From Sphingopyxis sp. LK2115 (GTDB lineage Bacteria; Pseudomonadota; Alphaproteobacteria; Sphingomonadales; Sphingomonadaceae), in contig NZ_JABWGQ010000012.1 in the NCBI RefSeq assembly GCF_014595975.1, positions 1 to 64,000 on the forward strand: a stretch of 64,000 bases of DNA. The letters run 5' to 3'. Positions 1 through 7,531 of this stretch are shown in pieces. The notes beneath the pieces were generated by a model. It saw nothing but the letters and a program-made list of their open reading frames with translations, had not been told where the DNA came from and made no database searches. The number at the start of each line of letters is the position of its first letter. Position 1 is the first letter of the stretch. The position numbers and the translations under genes were made by a program.

Positions 1-37
1 GGGCCGCGTTTCCATTTCGGAAACGCGGCCCTTTTGT
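1..37 (+). terminator. Rho-independent terminator
   Basis: An 11-bp perfect stem (positions 1-11 with 21-31), which two further C-G pairs can extend, closes a short loop and is followed by TTTT at 32-35. It would end a plus-strand transcript entering from left of the window. It also lies just beyond the stop of the minus-strand LysR gene, so it may act on both. Confidence 0.75.
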
Positions 38-53
38 CATGGCGCGCGGCGCT

Positions 54-932
54 TCATGCGCTCGCGGCTGCCACCTCGGCAAACAGCCATGCGCGAAAGC
101 GAAGCATCGCCTCGCTCTCGGCGCGCGACTTCAGGCGCGTCAGCCAGTAACGCCCCGTATCGACTGTGAGCGAAAAGGGTTGGACGAGCAGCTCGGCAGC
201 AAGTTCGCGCGTGAACATCGACGGCGGCGCGAGCGCCACCCCCTGCCCCGCCGCCGCAGCCGCCGCCATCAGCGCCGAGCTGTCGAAGACCGGACCGCAC
301 AGGAAGGGGACGGGCACGGCCGCGGCGCCGAACCATAGCGCCCATTCGTCGGCGCGATAGGATCGCAGCAACCGTTCGGAGGCGAGGTCGGCGGGCGTCG
401 CCAGCCGCGCGGCCACGACCGGCGCGCAGATCGGCGCCATTGGCGCGGCAAGCAAGGGTTCGGCGTGGGTGCCGTGCCACGCCCCGTCGCCAAAGCGGAT
501 CGCATAATCAAGCCCCTCGCCCGCCAGGTCGACGCGGTTGTTGTTCGTCGCGATGCGCAGGTCGATCGACGGATGCGTGCGGGCAAAATCATCGAGCCGC
601 GGCAGCAGCCAGCCGGTCGCAAAGGTTCCGACCACGCCGACTTTCAACGCCTCGCGAAACCGCCCGTCGGCATATTGGTCAAGCGTCGCCGCCACGCGGT
701 CGAACGCGTCCGACACCACGGGGACCAGCGCATGGCCTTCGTCGGTCAGCGCCAGCCCGCGCGGCAGGCGATGGAACAGCCGCGTGCCGAGGCGCCGTTC
801 GAGTTCGGCGACCTGATGGCTCACCGCGCCCTGGCTGACGCACAGCTCGATCCCCGCGCGCGTGAAATTGAGGTGCCGCGCCGCCGCCTCGAAGGCGCGC
901 AGGGCGTTGAGGGGAAGCTGTGCGCGGTCCAT
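54..932 (-). CDS. LysR-family regulator, AmpR/GcvA-like
   Basis: A 292-residue LysR-type transcriptional regulator of normal family length. The N-terminal winged helix-turn-helix (about residues 6-65) has the typical LNALRAFEAAARHLNFTRA and SQGAVSHQV motifs of the AmpR/GcvA subgroup. The rest is the periplasmic-binding-protein-like effector domain (about 90-285). It is divergent from a class B3 beta-lactamase gene with 89 bp between the starts, the classic ampR-bla arrangement. It is therefore inferred to control that gene from the shared intergenic region, possibly in response to cell-wall fragments. The effector is not deducible from sequence. Confidence 0.88.
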   Translation of the reverse strand: MDRAQLPLNALRAFEAAARHLNFTRAGIELCVSQGAVSHQVAELERRLGTRLFHRLPRGLALTDEGHALVPVVSDAFDRVAATLDQYADGRFREALKVGVVGTFATGWLLPRLDDFARTHPSIDLRIATNNNRVDLAGEGLDYAIRFGDGAWHGTHAEPLLAAPMAPICAPVVAARLATPADLASERLLRSYRADEWALWFGAAAVPVPFLCGPVFDSSALMAAAAAAGQGVALAPPSMFTRELAAELLVQPFSLTVDTGRYWLTRLKSRAESEAMLRFRAWLFAEVAAASA

Positions 933-948
933 GGGTTATCATCAATTA

Positions 949-969
949 TTCTCATGGCTTTGTCGAGAA
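949..969. promoter_or_regulatory. Candidate LysR operator (TTCTC-N11-GAGAA)
   Basis: A perfect inverted repeat of 5-bp arms, TTCTC at 949-953 and GAGAA at 965-969, separated by 11 bases. This fits the T-N11-A architecture of LysR-type binding sites. It lies between the divergent LysR and metallo-beta-lactamase genes, about 50 bp upstream of the lactamase start. Assignment to this regulator is inference. Confidence 0.5.
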
Positions 970-1021
970 ATGATGCTTTGCCGCGCCGCGCGCAACGGGC
1001 CATTTTCAGCAGCGAAGGGAG

Positions 1022-1894
1022 ATGAAGATGATCGAAGCAATCAGCCTGTTTCTGTGGCTCGCGGGTGCGGGCGGGGCGCCGGTTCCGACCATCGATCCGC
1101 TGACGCGGCCGATTGAGACGTCGCGCTCGGCCGAATGGCTGGAGCCTGTGGAACCTGAAAAAATCTTCGGCAACTCCTATCTTGTCGGCTTTGGCGGATT
1201 AAGCGTCGCGCTGATCGACACCGGCGACGGGCTGGTGCTGGTTGACGGCGCGCTGCCACAGGCGGCGCCGGCGATCCTCGCCAATGTCCGGCGGCTCGGT
1301 TTCGATCCCCAAGACATTAATTATATTCTGAGCACCGAACCCCATTTCGACCATGCGGGCGGCCTTGCGGCGCTGGCGCGCGACACCGGCGCGACGGTGG
1401 TGGCGAGCGCGCGCGGCGCCGAGGGGCTGCGCACAGGCAAACTCGCCGACGACGATCCGCAGCTCGGCTATGGCGGAAGCTGGCCCGCGGTAGCAAAGGT
1501 CCGCACGATGACGGATGGCGAAATGCTGCGGCTGGGCAACACCGCGATCACCGCCGTCGCGACACCGGGGCACACGATGGGCAGCATGAGCTGGACCTGG
1601 CAGGCGTGCGACGGTGGCCGATGCAAGGCGGTCGTCTTTGCATCGAGCCTCAACCCCGTTTCCGCCGACGGCTATCGCTTCACCTCCGACGCGGGCAAAC
1701 CGTTCGTCGCCGGTTTCGAGGAAAGTTATCGCAAGATGGATGCGATCGCGTGCGACATATTGATCGCGGCACATCCCGACAATGCGGGCGAAGGGCGTTA
1801 CAGCGAAAGCCCCGGCGCCTGCCGCGCCTACGCCGACCGATCGCGCAGGGCGCTCGCCAAGCGGCTGGAGGCGGAACGGTCGGAAGCGCGATAA
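1022..1894 (+). CDS. Subclass B3 metallo-beta-lactamase, Glu variant
   Basis: A 290-residue zinc hydrolase with a short hydrophobic N-terminus (about residues 5-19) that looks like a signal peptide, so it is probably periplasmic. The metallo-beta-lactamase core is clear: STEPHFDHAGG at residues 104-114, TPGHTMGSMSW at 181-191 and AAHPD at 249-253. These supply H108, D110, H111, H184 and H251. The first ligand of the usual HxHxDH motif is E106 instead of His, matching the rare B3-E type (SIE-1 from a sphingomonad is the example I recall). A GGGAG-like ribosome site precedes the ATG; a second ATG two codons on is possible. The divergent AmpR-like gene supports a beta-lactamase rather than a lactonase, but substrate range cannot be read from sequence. 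Confidence 0.85.
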   Translation: MKMIEAISLFLWLAGAGGAPVPTIDPLTRPIETSRSAEWLEPVEPEKIFGNSYLVGFGGLSVALIDTGDGLVLVDGALPQAAPAILANVRRLGFDPQDINYILSTEPHFDHAGGLAALARDTGATVVASARGAEGLRTGKLADDDPQLGYGGSWPAVAKVRTMTDGEMLRLGNTAITAVATPGHTMGSMSWTWQACDGGRCKAVVFASSLNPVSADGYRFTSDAGKPFVAGFEESYRKMDAIACDILIAAHPDNAGEGRYSESPGACRAYADRSRRALAKRLEAERSEAR

Positions 1895-1919
1895 TGCGCG
1901 ATCGCTTGATTTTTCAAAC

Positions 1920-1947
1920 TTGTAAGCGGTGCCGGTCCCGCTAGTCT
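1920..1947 (+). promoter_or_regulatory. Possible sigma70-type promoter
   Basis: TTGTAA (1920-1925) and TAGTCT (1942-1947) are separated by 16 bases, 29 bp upstream of the TonB-like gene start. An AAGGGAG ribosome site lies at 1961-1967. The match to consensus is partial, so this is a candidate only. Confidence 0.3.
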
Positions 1948-1975
1948 GGCCACCGATCACAAGGGAGATCGGACG

Positions 1976-3043
1976 ATGTTGACCACCGCCTTGCTTCTTG
2001 CCTCCATCCCCGCGCCCGTCGTCAACGTCCCGGCCCTGTCGCAACAATTGCTGACGTGGCAACCCGGCGAGATCCGCTGCAACGGACAGGCGGTGGCGGG
2101 AGCGGCCATGCGGCGCCCCGACATCGCCCTGGCTACGACCGATCCGCAACGGATGCGAAGCATCGCCTATCGCTTTGCCATCGACGATGCCGGGCGGCCG
2201 CACTCGATCATGCGCGAGGGCGACGCCTTTATCCCCTTCGGGCAGGACATCGGCCCGGCGCTCGCGGCCAGCCGCTTTCCCGCGGGCGCCGAACGCGCGG
2301 ACTGCACGATCCGCTACACGCCGCAGTTCGCCTCGCTGGAACAGGCGCCGATCGCCGACCTTGCGGCCTATTCGATCTTTCCCGCCGGACCGAAACTGCC
2401 CAGGACAGGCTGGGATCGGCTGGGCGCGGTCGGCAATTGTGGCGACCGACCGCGTCCCGCAGTGCTGCTGCGCGCCTATCCCGACTTTTCCAAAGTCGCG
2501 GCGACGCCGGGCGCGCGCGACTGGTCGCTCGTCATCTTTGACACCGACGCCGACGGGCGCCCCGTCCACGCGCGCGTCGCGCACGGCACGGACAACGCCG
2601 ACCTCGACGCCGCGGCGGTCGAAGCGGTGCGCGGCTCGCGCTTTACCGGCGGCGCACGCACCGGTTGCCTCTATCCTTATTGGCGCGCGGCTGGCCGCCT
2701 GACGGCACCCGACAAACCCTACGAGGGCCAGATGCGCCCCGCCGATGCGCGCTGTCCGGCAAAGATTGACTGGGCAATCCGGCCGAACAGCAGCTATCCG
2801 CCCGCCTATCGCCAGCGCGCGATCGAGGGATGGGCGATCCTGTCGTTCGATGCGGCGCCATGGGGCGAGGTCGGCAATGTGAAGCTGCTCGACGCGCAGC
2901 CGTCGGCGGATTTCGGGCAGCAGGCCATCCAGATACTGCGCAGCGGGCGCGTCGCGCCGTCAACGCAGGGTGCGACGGGGTGCGTCGAAACGGTGCAATT
3001 CAGGATGCCTGACCAAGATGGGCAATCCGCCGACGAAGAGTGA
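1976..3043 (+). CDS. Secreted protein with three TonB-C-like modules
   Basis: A 355-residue protein with a short hydrophobic N-terminus (residues 1-15) likely to be a signal peptide and no later membrane segment. The last module (about 273-344) is a recognisable TonB C-terminal domain: SYPPAYRQRAIEGWAILSF, then residues 301-341. Two earlier stretches (about 61-117 and 181-237) have the same pattern of a beta strand with D(x)DGRP or DDAGRP, a helix, an SRF turn and a closing strand containing one Cys (C110, C231, C336). Classical TonB has one such domain and a proline-rich, membrane-anchored arm; both features are missing here. It may be a periplasmic partner of outer-membrane receptors or a structural relative with another role. 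Function unknown. Confidence 0.7.
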   Translation: MLTTALLLASIPAPVVNVPALSQQLLTWQPGEIRCNGQAVAGAAMRRPDIALATTDPQRMRSIAYRFAIDDAGRPHSIMREGDAFIPFGQDIGPALAASRFPAGAERADCTIRYTPQFASLEQAPIADLAAYSIFPAGPKLPRTGWDRLGAVGNCGDRPRPAVLLRAYPDFSKVAATPGARDWSLVIFDTDADGRPVHARVAHGTDNADLDAAAVEAVRGSRFTGGARTGCLYPYWRAAGRLTAPDKPYEGQMRPADARCPAKIDWAIRPNSSYPPAYRQRAIEGWAILSFDAAPWGEVGNVKLLDAQPSADFGQQAIQILRSGRVAPSTQGATGCVETVQFRMPDQDGQSADEE

Positions 3044-3066
3044 CCGGCGCATCGCCGATCCGGCGC

Positions 3067-4260
3067 CTATTGATCGACCACCAGACAGGCCTGACCGTCC
3101 TTGCGCAGCGCCGCGCAGAAGCTTTCGGCTTCCCCCTTTGCTGCAAAACCACCGGCCTGCAGCCGGGTGAGCTTGCCGCTCTTGACCAGATGCTGCTGGC
3201 GCCCGGCAAAGGCGGGATTCTTCTTTGCCAATGCTGTCCAGAGGCGGCGGGCATTGGCCTCGACACCGAAGGCGCCGAGTTGCGCGCGCCACGGGCTGGC
3301 CGCCGCCTTGTGGACGCGGACCGGTGCGGGATCCGACCTGGCCGGAACCGAGGCGGCCGTGGCAGGCGTCGGCGCCGCGGGCGTCGGCACGCTGCTTTCG
3401 GGAGGCGGCGCATAGCTCGTGCCCGGCTGTCCGGTCGCGGCCGCTGCGGCGGCGGTCGCTTCGACCGCGGCGGCCGCTGCGGCACTCGCGACCGGCGAGG
3501 ACGTCGTGGCGGGCTTGCCGGCCGCCGGTGTGGACGCCGGTTTCGCCGCAGAAATGACCGGCGGCGGCGTATAGCTCGTCCCCGGTGCCGAAGGCGGCAG
3601 GGTCGCACTCCTGATCGGCGAAGCCGACGCGGGTTTGGGCGCGGGCGGCGCGGCGGCGCTCACGGCGGCGAGCCGTTCGCGCTGTTCGCTGCGTTCGATT
3701 TCGGGGATCATCGCAAGGCCGCGCTGGCGCTGGTCGAGCGGGATCAGATTGTCGAGCTGGGCGAGCCGCGCCGACGCGATCGCAAGCCCGGCATCGCTCG
3801 CGCGCTTGGTCAGCGCATAGGCGCGCGGCCAGTCGCGCTCCGCCAGGTCGCCGTTGAAATGCGCGGTGCCGAGGACATATTGCGCGCGCGGTTCGCCACG
3901 CGCCGCGGACCTGGCGATAAAGGGCATCGCTTCCTCGCGCCGGTTCGCGGTGAAGAGCACGAGGCCGAGATTGTCTTCCGCCTGCAAATGCCCCTGTTTC
4001 GCGGCGCGGCGATACCAGGCCTCCGCCTGTGCCAGATCGGCGGGAACGCCCCGGCCCAGCTTGTAGGCCTGCCCCAGGTTGAACTGGGCATCGGCATCAC
4101 CCGCGATCGCCAGCGGACGCCATTCGGCAACCGCGGTCTGATAATCGCCCGCCTGCCACGCATCGACCCCGGCCTTGACGTCGGCGCGCGCGGGGACCGA
4201 AATCGACGACAGCGCCAGCAGCGGCAGCGTCAGCAGGGCGATGGTGCGGAACGAAGGCAT
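3067..4260 (-). CDS. Sel1-repeat and SPOR-domain protein
   Basis: A 397-residue exported protein: signal peptide (about 1-26, ending ARA), Sel1/TPR-like repeats (about 30-165; for example FNLGQAYKLGRG), a long Ala/Pro-rich linker with two PGTSY(A/T)PPP copies, and a C-terminal SPOR domain (about 320-395, starting WRAQLGAFG). SPOR domains bind denuded septal peptidoglycan, so a periplasmic cell-wall or division role is likely. The start is set at the ATG ending at 4260 because a GGAG ribosome site sits 6 bases upstream; a longer reading frame has no such site. It is divergent from the parA-like gene, whose downstream neighbour also carries SPOR. Confidence 0.82.
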   Translation of the reverse strand: MPSFRTIALLTLPLLALSSISVPARADVKAGVDAWQAGDYQTAVAEWRPLAIAGDADAQFNLGQAYKLGRGVPADLAQAEAWYRRAAKQGHLQAEDNLGLVLFTANRREEAMPFIARSAARGEPRAQYVLGTAHFNGDLAERDWPRAYALTKRASDAGLAIASARLAQLDNLIPLDQRQRGLAMIPEIERSEQRERLAAVSAAAPPAPKPASASPIRSATLPPSAPGTSYTPPPVISAAKPASTPAAGKPATTSSPVASAAAAAAVEATAAAAAATGQPGTSYAPPPESSVPTPAAPTPATAASVPARSDPAPVRVHKAAASPWRAQLGAFGVEANARRLWTALAKKNPAFAGRQQHLVKSGKLTRLQAGGFAAKGEAESFCAALRKDGQACLVVDQ

Positions 4261-4329
4261 GTTATTCTCCAATGACTTGCGCCGCAACGGGGCGGCCGCA
4301 GTCCCCGGCAATCGTCATAGCGCCAAATG

Positions 4330-4346
4330 GCTAACACGGTGTTAGC
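4330..4346. promoter_or_regulatory. 17-bp perfect palindrome, candidate operator
   Basis: GCTAACAC and GTGTTAGC flank a single central G. It lies between the divergent SPOR (minus) and parA-like (plus) genes, about 70 bp upstream of the SPOR start. No known regulator is assigned. It does not match the parS consensus. Confidence 0.45.
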
Positions 4347-4394
4347 GGCAAATAGGGGCGAGCCGAATCCGACCCATATCGGGACAGGTTCGGC

Positions 4395-4465
4395 TTAAGC
4401 GACTGTTTACCACGGTCGCGAACCATTCGTTTACCCTGATTTTATCATCGTTAACCCAATTTTAG
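4395..4465. promoter_or_regulatory. Two CtrA-like sites and GTTTACC repeats
   Basis: TTAA-N7-TTTA at 4395-4409 and TTAA-N7-TTAG at 4451-4465 are each one base from the alphaproteobacterial CtrA consensus TTAA-N7-TTAA. Overlapping them are three direct copies of GTTTACC/GTTAACC (4405, 4429, 4450), spaced 24 and 21 bp. They sit just upstream of the parA-like gene. CtrA control is inference. Confidence 0.4.
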
Positions 4466-4519
4466 CGCCCTGCATGGCATTCCTTCGCCGATTTGATGGC
4501 TTTCCGAGGGGGTAACGCA

Positions 4520-5242
4520 GTGCGCGTACTGGCATTGGCTTCACAGAAAGGCGGGTCGGGCAAGACGACGCTGTCGGGGCACCTCGCGGTGCAGGCACAG
4601 CTTGCCGGGGCCGGTCCCGTGGTCCTGATCGACATCGATCCGCAGGGATCGCTCGCCGACTGGTGGAACGAGCGCGAAACCGACCTTCCCGCCTTTGCGC
4701 AGACCACCGTTGCACGCCTTGCCTCCGATCTTGAGATTCTGCGCCAGCAGGGCTTCAAGCTCGCCGTCATCGACACCCCGCCCGCGATCACCATGGCGAT
4801 CCAGAGCGTGATTTCGGTTGCCGAACTGATCGTCGTGCCGACGCGTCCCAGCCCGCACGACCTGCGCGCCGTCGGCGCCACCGTCGACCTGTGCGAACGC
4901 GCTGGCAAGCCGCTGGTGTTCGTCGTCAACGCTGCCACCCCGAAAGCCAAGATCACCAGCGAAGCCGCCGTTGCCCTGTCGCAGCACGGCACCGTCGCCC
5001 CCGTCACGCTGCACCACCGCACGGACTATGCCGCGTCGATGATCGACGGCCGCACGGTTATGGAAGTTGACCCCAATGGCCGCTCGGCCGACGAGATACG
5101 TCAGCTGTGGACCTATATGAACGACCGGCTTGAAAAGAATTTCCGCCGCACCGTTTTCGCCGCGCCGGTGCCTCAACAGGGCAATTACGGGGCGGTTCGC
5201 CCGATGGGCGGTGGTTTCGGCCGCCGCATTGCCGGTCAGTGA
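4520..5242 (+). CDS. ParA/MinD-family ATPase
   Basis: A 240-residue P-loop ATPase of the ParA/MinD class. The deviant Walker A motif KGGSGKTT is at residues 10-17, the signature Walker A' DIDPQGSLADWW at 38-49, and the Walker B region ends in DTPP. Such proteins polymerise or form gradients on DNA or membrane and position cargo. The GTG at 4520 is preferred because a GAGGGGG ribosome site lies 6-13 bases upstream and the conserved family start (VLALASQKGG) follows at once; an in-frame ATG at 4493 would add nine residues. It heads a three-gene run with a ribbon-helix-helix protein and a SPOR lipoprotein and has no adjacent parB, so a solitary positioning role is more likely than chromosome partition. 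Confidence 0.85.
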   Translation: MRVLALASQKGGSGKTTLSGHLAVQAQLAGAGPVVLIDIDPQGSLADWWNERETDLPAFAQTTVARLASDLEILRQQGFKLAVIDTPPAITMAIQSVISVAELIVVPTRPSPHDLRAVGATVDLCERAGKPLVFVVNAATPKAKITSEAAVALSQHGTVAPVTLHHRTDYAASMIDGRTVMEVDPNGRSADEIRQLWTYMNDRLEKNFRRTVFAAPVPQQGNYGAVRPMGGGFGRRIAGQ

Positions 5243-5259
5243 CGGGAGGAACGGGAATC

Positions 5260-5922
5260 ATGGGCGAACCAAAACCCCTCGCATCGTTGAGCGCCGGACT
5301 TTTGGCCCGCAAGGGGGGCGCACGGCCAGCCATGCGCCGCCAGCCGCTCGGCAGCGGTCCCGCGCCGATCGGCAGCATGGGCTATGACGACCTCGGCTGG
5401 AACGACATGGGTTATGATGTCGATCCCGACCAGTCGAGCGAACCCGCGCGGATGGTCGATCTGAAGCCGCTGCTGACCGGATCGGTGCTGGCGCATAATG
5501 TCGAGGCCGAACATGCCGTCGACGAAAGCGAAGGCCATGAACTTGTCGCCGGGCGGTTCGACGTCGATCCGGGCGCCGAGGACGTCATGGCCGAAGCATC
5601 CGACGTGCCCGAAGTGGTGCGCCAGCAGGAATCGCTGATCGAGCGCGTCGCCGCCGTCGCGCGCAAGGTCGAGGCCCGCCCCGAGCCGGCGCCGAAGAAG
5701 GACAAGGCCCCGCGCGCGGTGCGCGCGCGAGAGAAAGCGGCGTTCACGCTCCGCCTCGATGCGGAGCGTCATCTGCGCCTGCGTCTTGCCAGCGCGATCA
5801 CGAACCGGTCGTCGCAGCTCATCCTTACCGACCTGCTTGACGATTATCTGGCGTCGTTGCCCGAAATCGAGGCGATGGCAAGCCGCCTGCCCGCGGCGCG
5901 CCCGGCACGCGGGCAGCGCTGA
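5260..5922 (+). CDS. Ribbon-helix-helix domain protein downstream of ParA
   Basis: A 220-residue protein with a short conserved-looking N-terminal segment (LASLSAGLLARKGGA), a disordered acidic middle and a C-terminal (about 158-205) strand-helix-helix, FTLRLDAERHLRLRLAS, continued by SSQLILTDLLDDYL. The latter resembles a ribbon-helix-helix DNA-binding fold. The gene follows the parA-like gene by 17 bp with a GGGAGGA ribosome site 9 bases before the ATG. Its position suggests it is the cargo adaptor or DNA-binding partner of the ATPase. Function otherwise unknown. Confidence 0.65.
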   Translation: MGEPKPLASLSAGLLARKGGARPAMRRQPLGSGPAPIGSMGYDDLGWNDMGYDVDPDQSSEPARMVDLKPLLTGSVLAHNVEAEHAVDESEGHELVAGRFDVDPGAEDVMAEASDVPEVVRQQESLIERVAAVARKVEARPEPAPKKDKAPRAVRAREKAAFTLRLDAERHLRLRLASAITNRSSQLILTDLLDDYLASLPEIEAMASRLPAARPARGQR

Positions 5923-5944
5923 ACGACATACAGGGGGACCCGAC

Positions 5945-7372
5945 ATGAACCGCAAGATGCTGATGAACCTCGCCGTTTCGGGCTTCGTCCTCGGTGTGGC
6001 GACGGGGTGCAGCGGCGTGGGCAAGATCGCCGACGCGCCGTCGCGCGCCGCCGGAACGCCGGCGATCGCCGCCAAATCGGCCGACAAGGCGCGCGAAGCC
6101 CTGGAAGCCGGCAAGCCGAGCAAAGCCGTCGCACTGGCCGAAGCCGCGGTCGCGGCAAGTCCGCGCGACGCGGGGTATCGCGCGCTGCTGGGCCAGGCCT
6201 ATCTTGACGATGGCCGCTTCGCATCGGCATCGACGGCGCTTGCCGAGGCGATGGAACTTGGCGCCGGTGACAGCAACACGATCCTCGCGCGTGCGCTCGC
6301 CGAAATCGCGCAGGGCCGCAACGGCGAAGCCGTCACACTGCTCACGCGCCACCGCGATGCCGTGCCCGCCTCGGATCTTGGTCTCGCGCTTGCGCTCGCG
6401 GGGGACAGCGAAGGTTCGCTCTACGTGCTGGGGCAGGCCGCACGGGCCGAAGGCGCCGACGCGCGGACGCGGCAGAATCTTGCGCTGGCGCTCGCGCTGT
6501 CGGGCCGCTGGGCGCAGGCGCGGATTGTCGCGTCGCAGGATCTGTCGCTCGCCAAGCTCGAAGGGCGGATGGCCGAATGGTCGAAGCTCGCCGAGCAGCC
6601 CAACGCACAGGTGCGCGTCGCCAGCCTGATCGGCACCAGCGCGCAGCCCGACGCCGGGATGCCCGTGCGCCTCGCGCTCAGCAACTTCGCCGATATCCGG
6701 ATGGCCGCCGCCGAACCGGCCAGCGATGCGCCCGGCCGGCTGGCGAGCGCCGACCCCGCGCCGGTCGCCGACTATGCGCCGCCGCCGCCCGCACTCGCCC
6801 CCGTGCCAGCCCCTGTGCTGGCCGATGCCGGCGGCAGCATTCGCAGCGTCGAACTGCCAATGCCTGAACGCACCGCCGACGGCGTCGTGCCGGTCACCGA
6901 ATTGCCGCAACCGGCGCCCGCCGCCGAGGTCATCCTTGCCGACGCCGCCCCCTATCGCCGCGCGCCGCGCGTCGTGGGCGAAGGCCATATCCGTCCGGCG
7001 CAGAAACAGGCGCTCGAACTCGCAACCGTCATGGTGCCCAAGGCGCTGGGTTTCGACGCCCGAAAGCCCGACGGTTGGGCGGTGCAGGTCGGTGCCTATG
7101 ACAGCCTGGCGATCGCCAGGGAAAAATGGGGCATGCTCAAAAAGCGCAATGGCGTGCTCGGCAGCTTCCCTGCCTCCAGCCATGCCGCGACGGTCAAGGG
7201 ACGCACCTTCTATCGCCTGACGGTCAACGGCCTCGCCTCGCGCGCCGACGCCGCCAACCTGTGCAACCAGCTCAAGGCGCAGGGCCAGCCTTGCTTCGTC
7301 CGCGCGATGGGCGGCAGCGAAAACATCCAGTGGGCCGCAAAGGCCAGCCCGATGCGGCTCGCCTCGCGCTGA
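5945..7372 (+). CDS. Lipoprotein with TPR repeats and SPOR domain
   Basis: A 475-residue protein with a lipoprotein signal (GVATGC, lipid-bearing C22), TPR-type helical repeats (about 40-235), a Pro/Ala-rich linker and a C-terminal SPOR domain (about 373-450, beginning WAVQVGAYDS). It should be a membrane-anchored periplasmic protein that binds septal peptidoglycan. It follows the RHH gene by 22 bp with a GGGGG ribosome site, so it is likely co-transcribed with parA. Together with the divergent Sel1-SPOR gene it makes two SPOR proteins bracketing a ParA pair. Confidence 0.82.
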   Translation: MNRKMLMNLAVSGFVLGVATGCSGVGKIADAPSRAAGTPAIAAKSADKAREALEAGKPSKAVALAEAAVAASPRDAGYRALLGQAYLDDGRFASASTALAEAMELGAGDSNTILARALAEIAQGRNGEAVTLLTRHRDAVPASDLGLALALAGDSEGSLYVLGQAARAEGADARTRQNLALALALSGRWAQARIVASQDLSLAKLEGRMAEWSKLAEQPNAQVRVASLIGTSAQPDAGMPVRLALSNFADIRMAAAEPASDAPGRLASADPAPVADYAPPPPALAPVPAPVLADAGGSIRSVELPMPERTADGVVPVTELPQPAPAAEVILADAAPYRRAPRVVGEGHIRPAQKQALELATVMVPKALGFDARKPDGWAVQVGAYDSLAIAREKWGMLKKRNGVLGSFPASSHAATVKGRTFYRLTVNGLASRADAANLCNQLKAQGQPCFVRAMGGSENIQWAAKASPMRLASR

Positions 7373-7400
7373 ACAGCCTGCTTTGCCGGCAAATATGGGG

Positions 7401-7435
7401 GAGGGGCGCGGCCGCAAGGCCGCGCCTCTCTGTTA
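7401..7435 (+). terminator. GC-rich hairpin after the SPOR lipoprotein gene
   Basis: A 9-bp stem (7405-7413 with 7418-7426), closed by a GCAA tetraloop and extended by outer pairing of GAG with CTC. The following tract is TCTCTGTT, so the U-run is weak. It most likely ends the parA-RHH-SPOR operon. Confidence 0.55.
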
Positions 7436-7531
7436 TCGGCTGATGCGGCTTTCGCCTGACCTGGCGAGCGGCCCCGTTACACCGACGTCAAGGCTGGCCA
7501 ACCGACACGCGCTTTCCTATGGCTGGCACGG

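Noticed and set aside
4330-4346. Palindrome as a parS site for the ParA-like protein
   Set aside because: It does not match the TGTTNCACGTGAAACA consensus and no ParB is encoded nearby.
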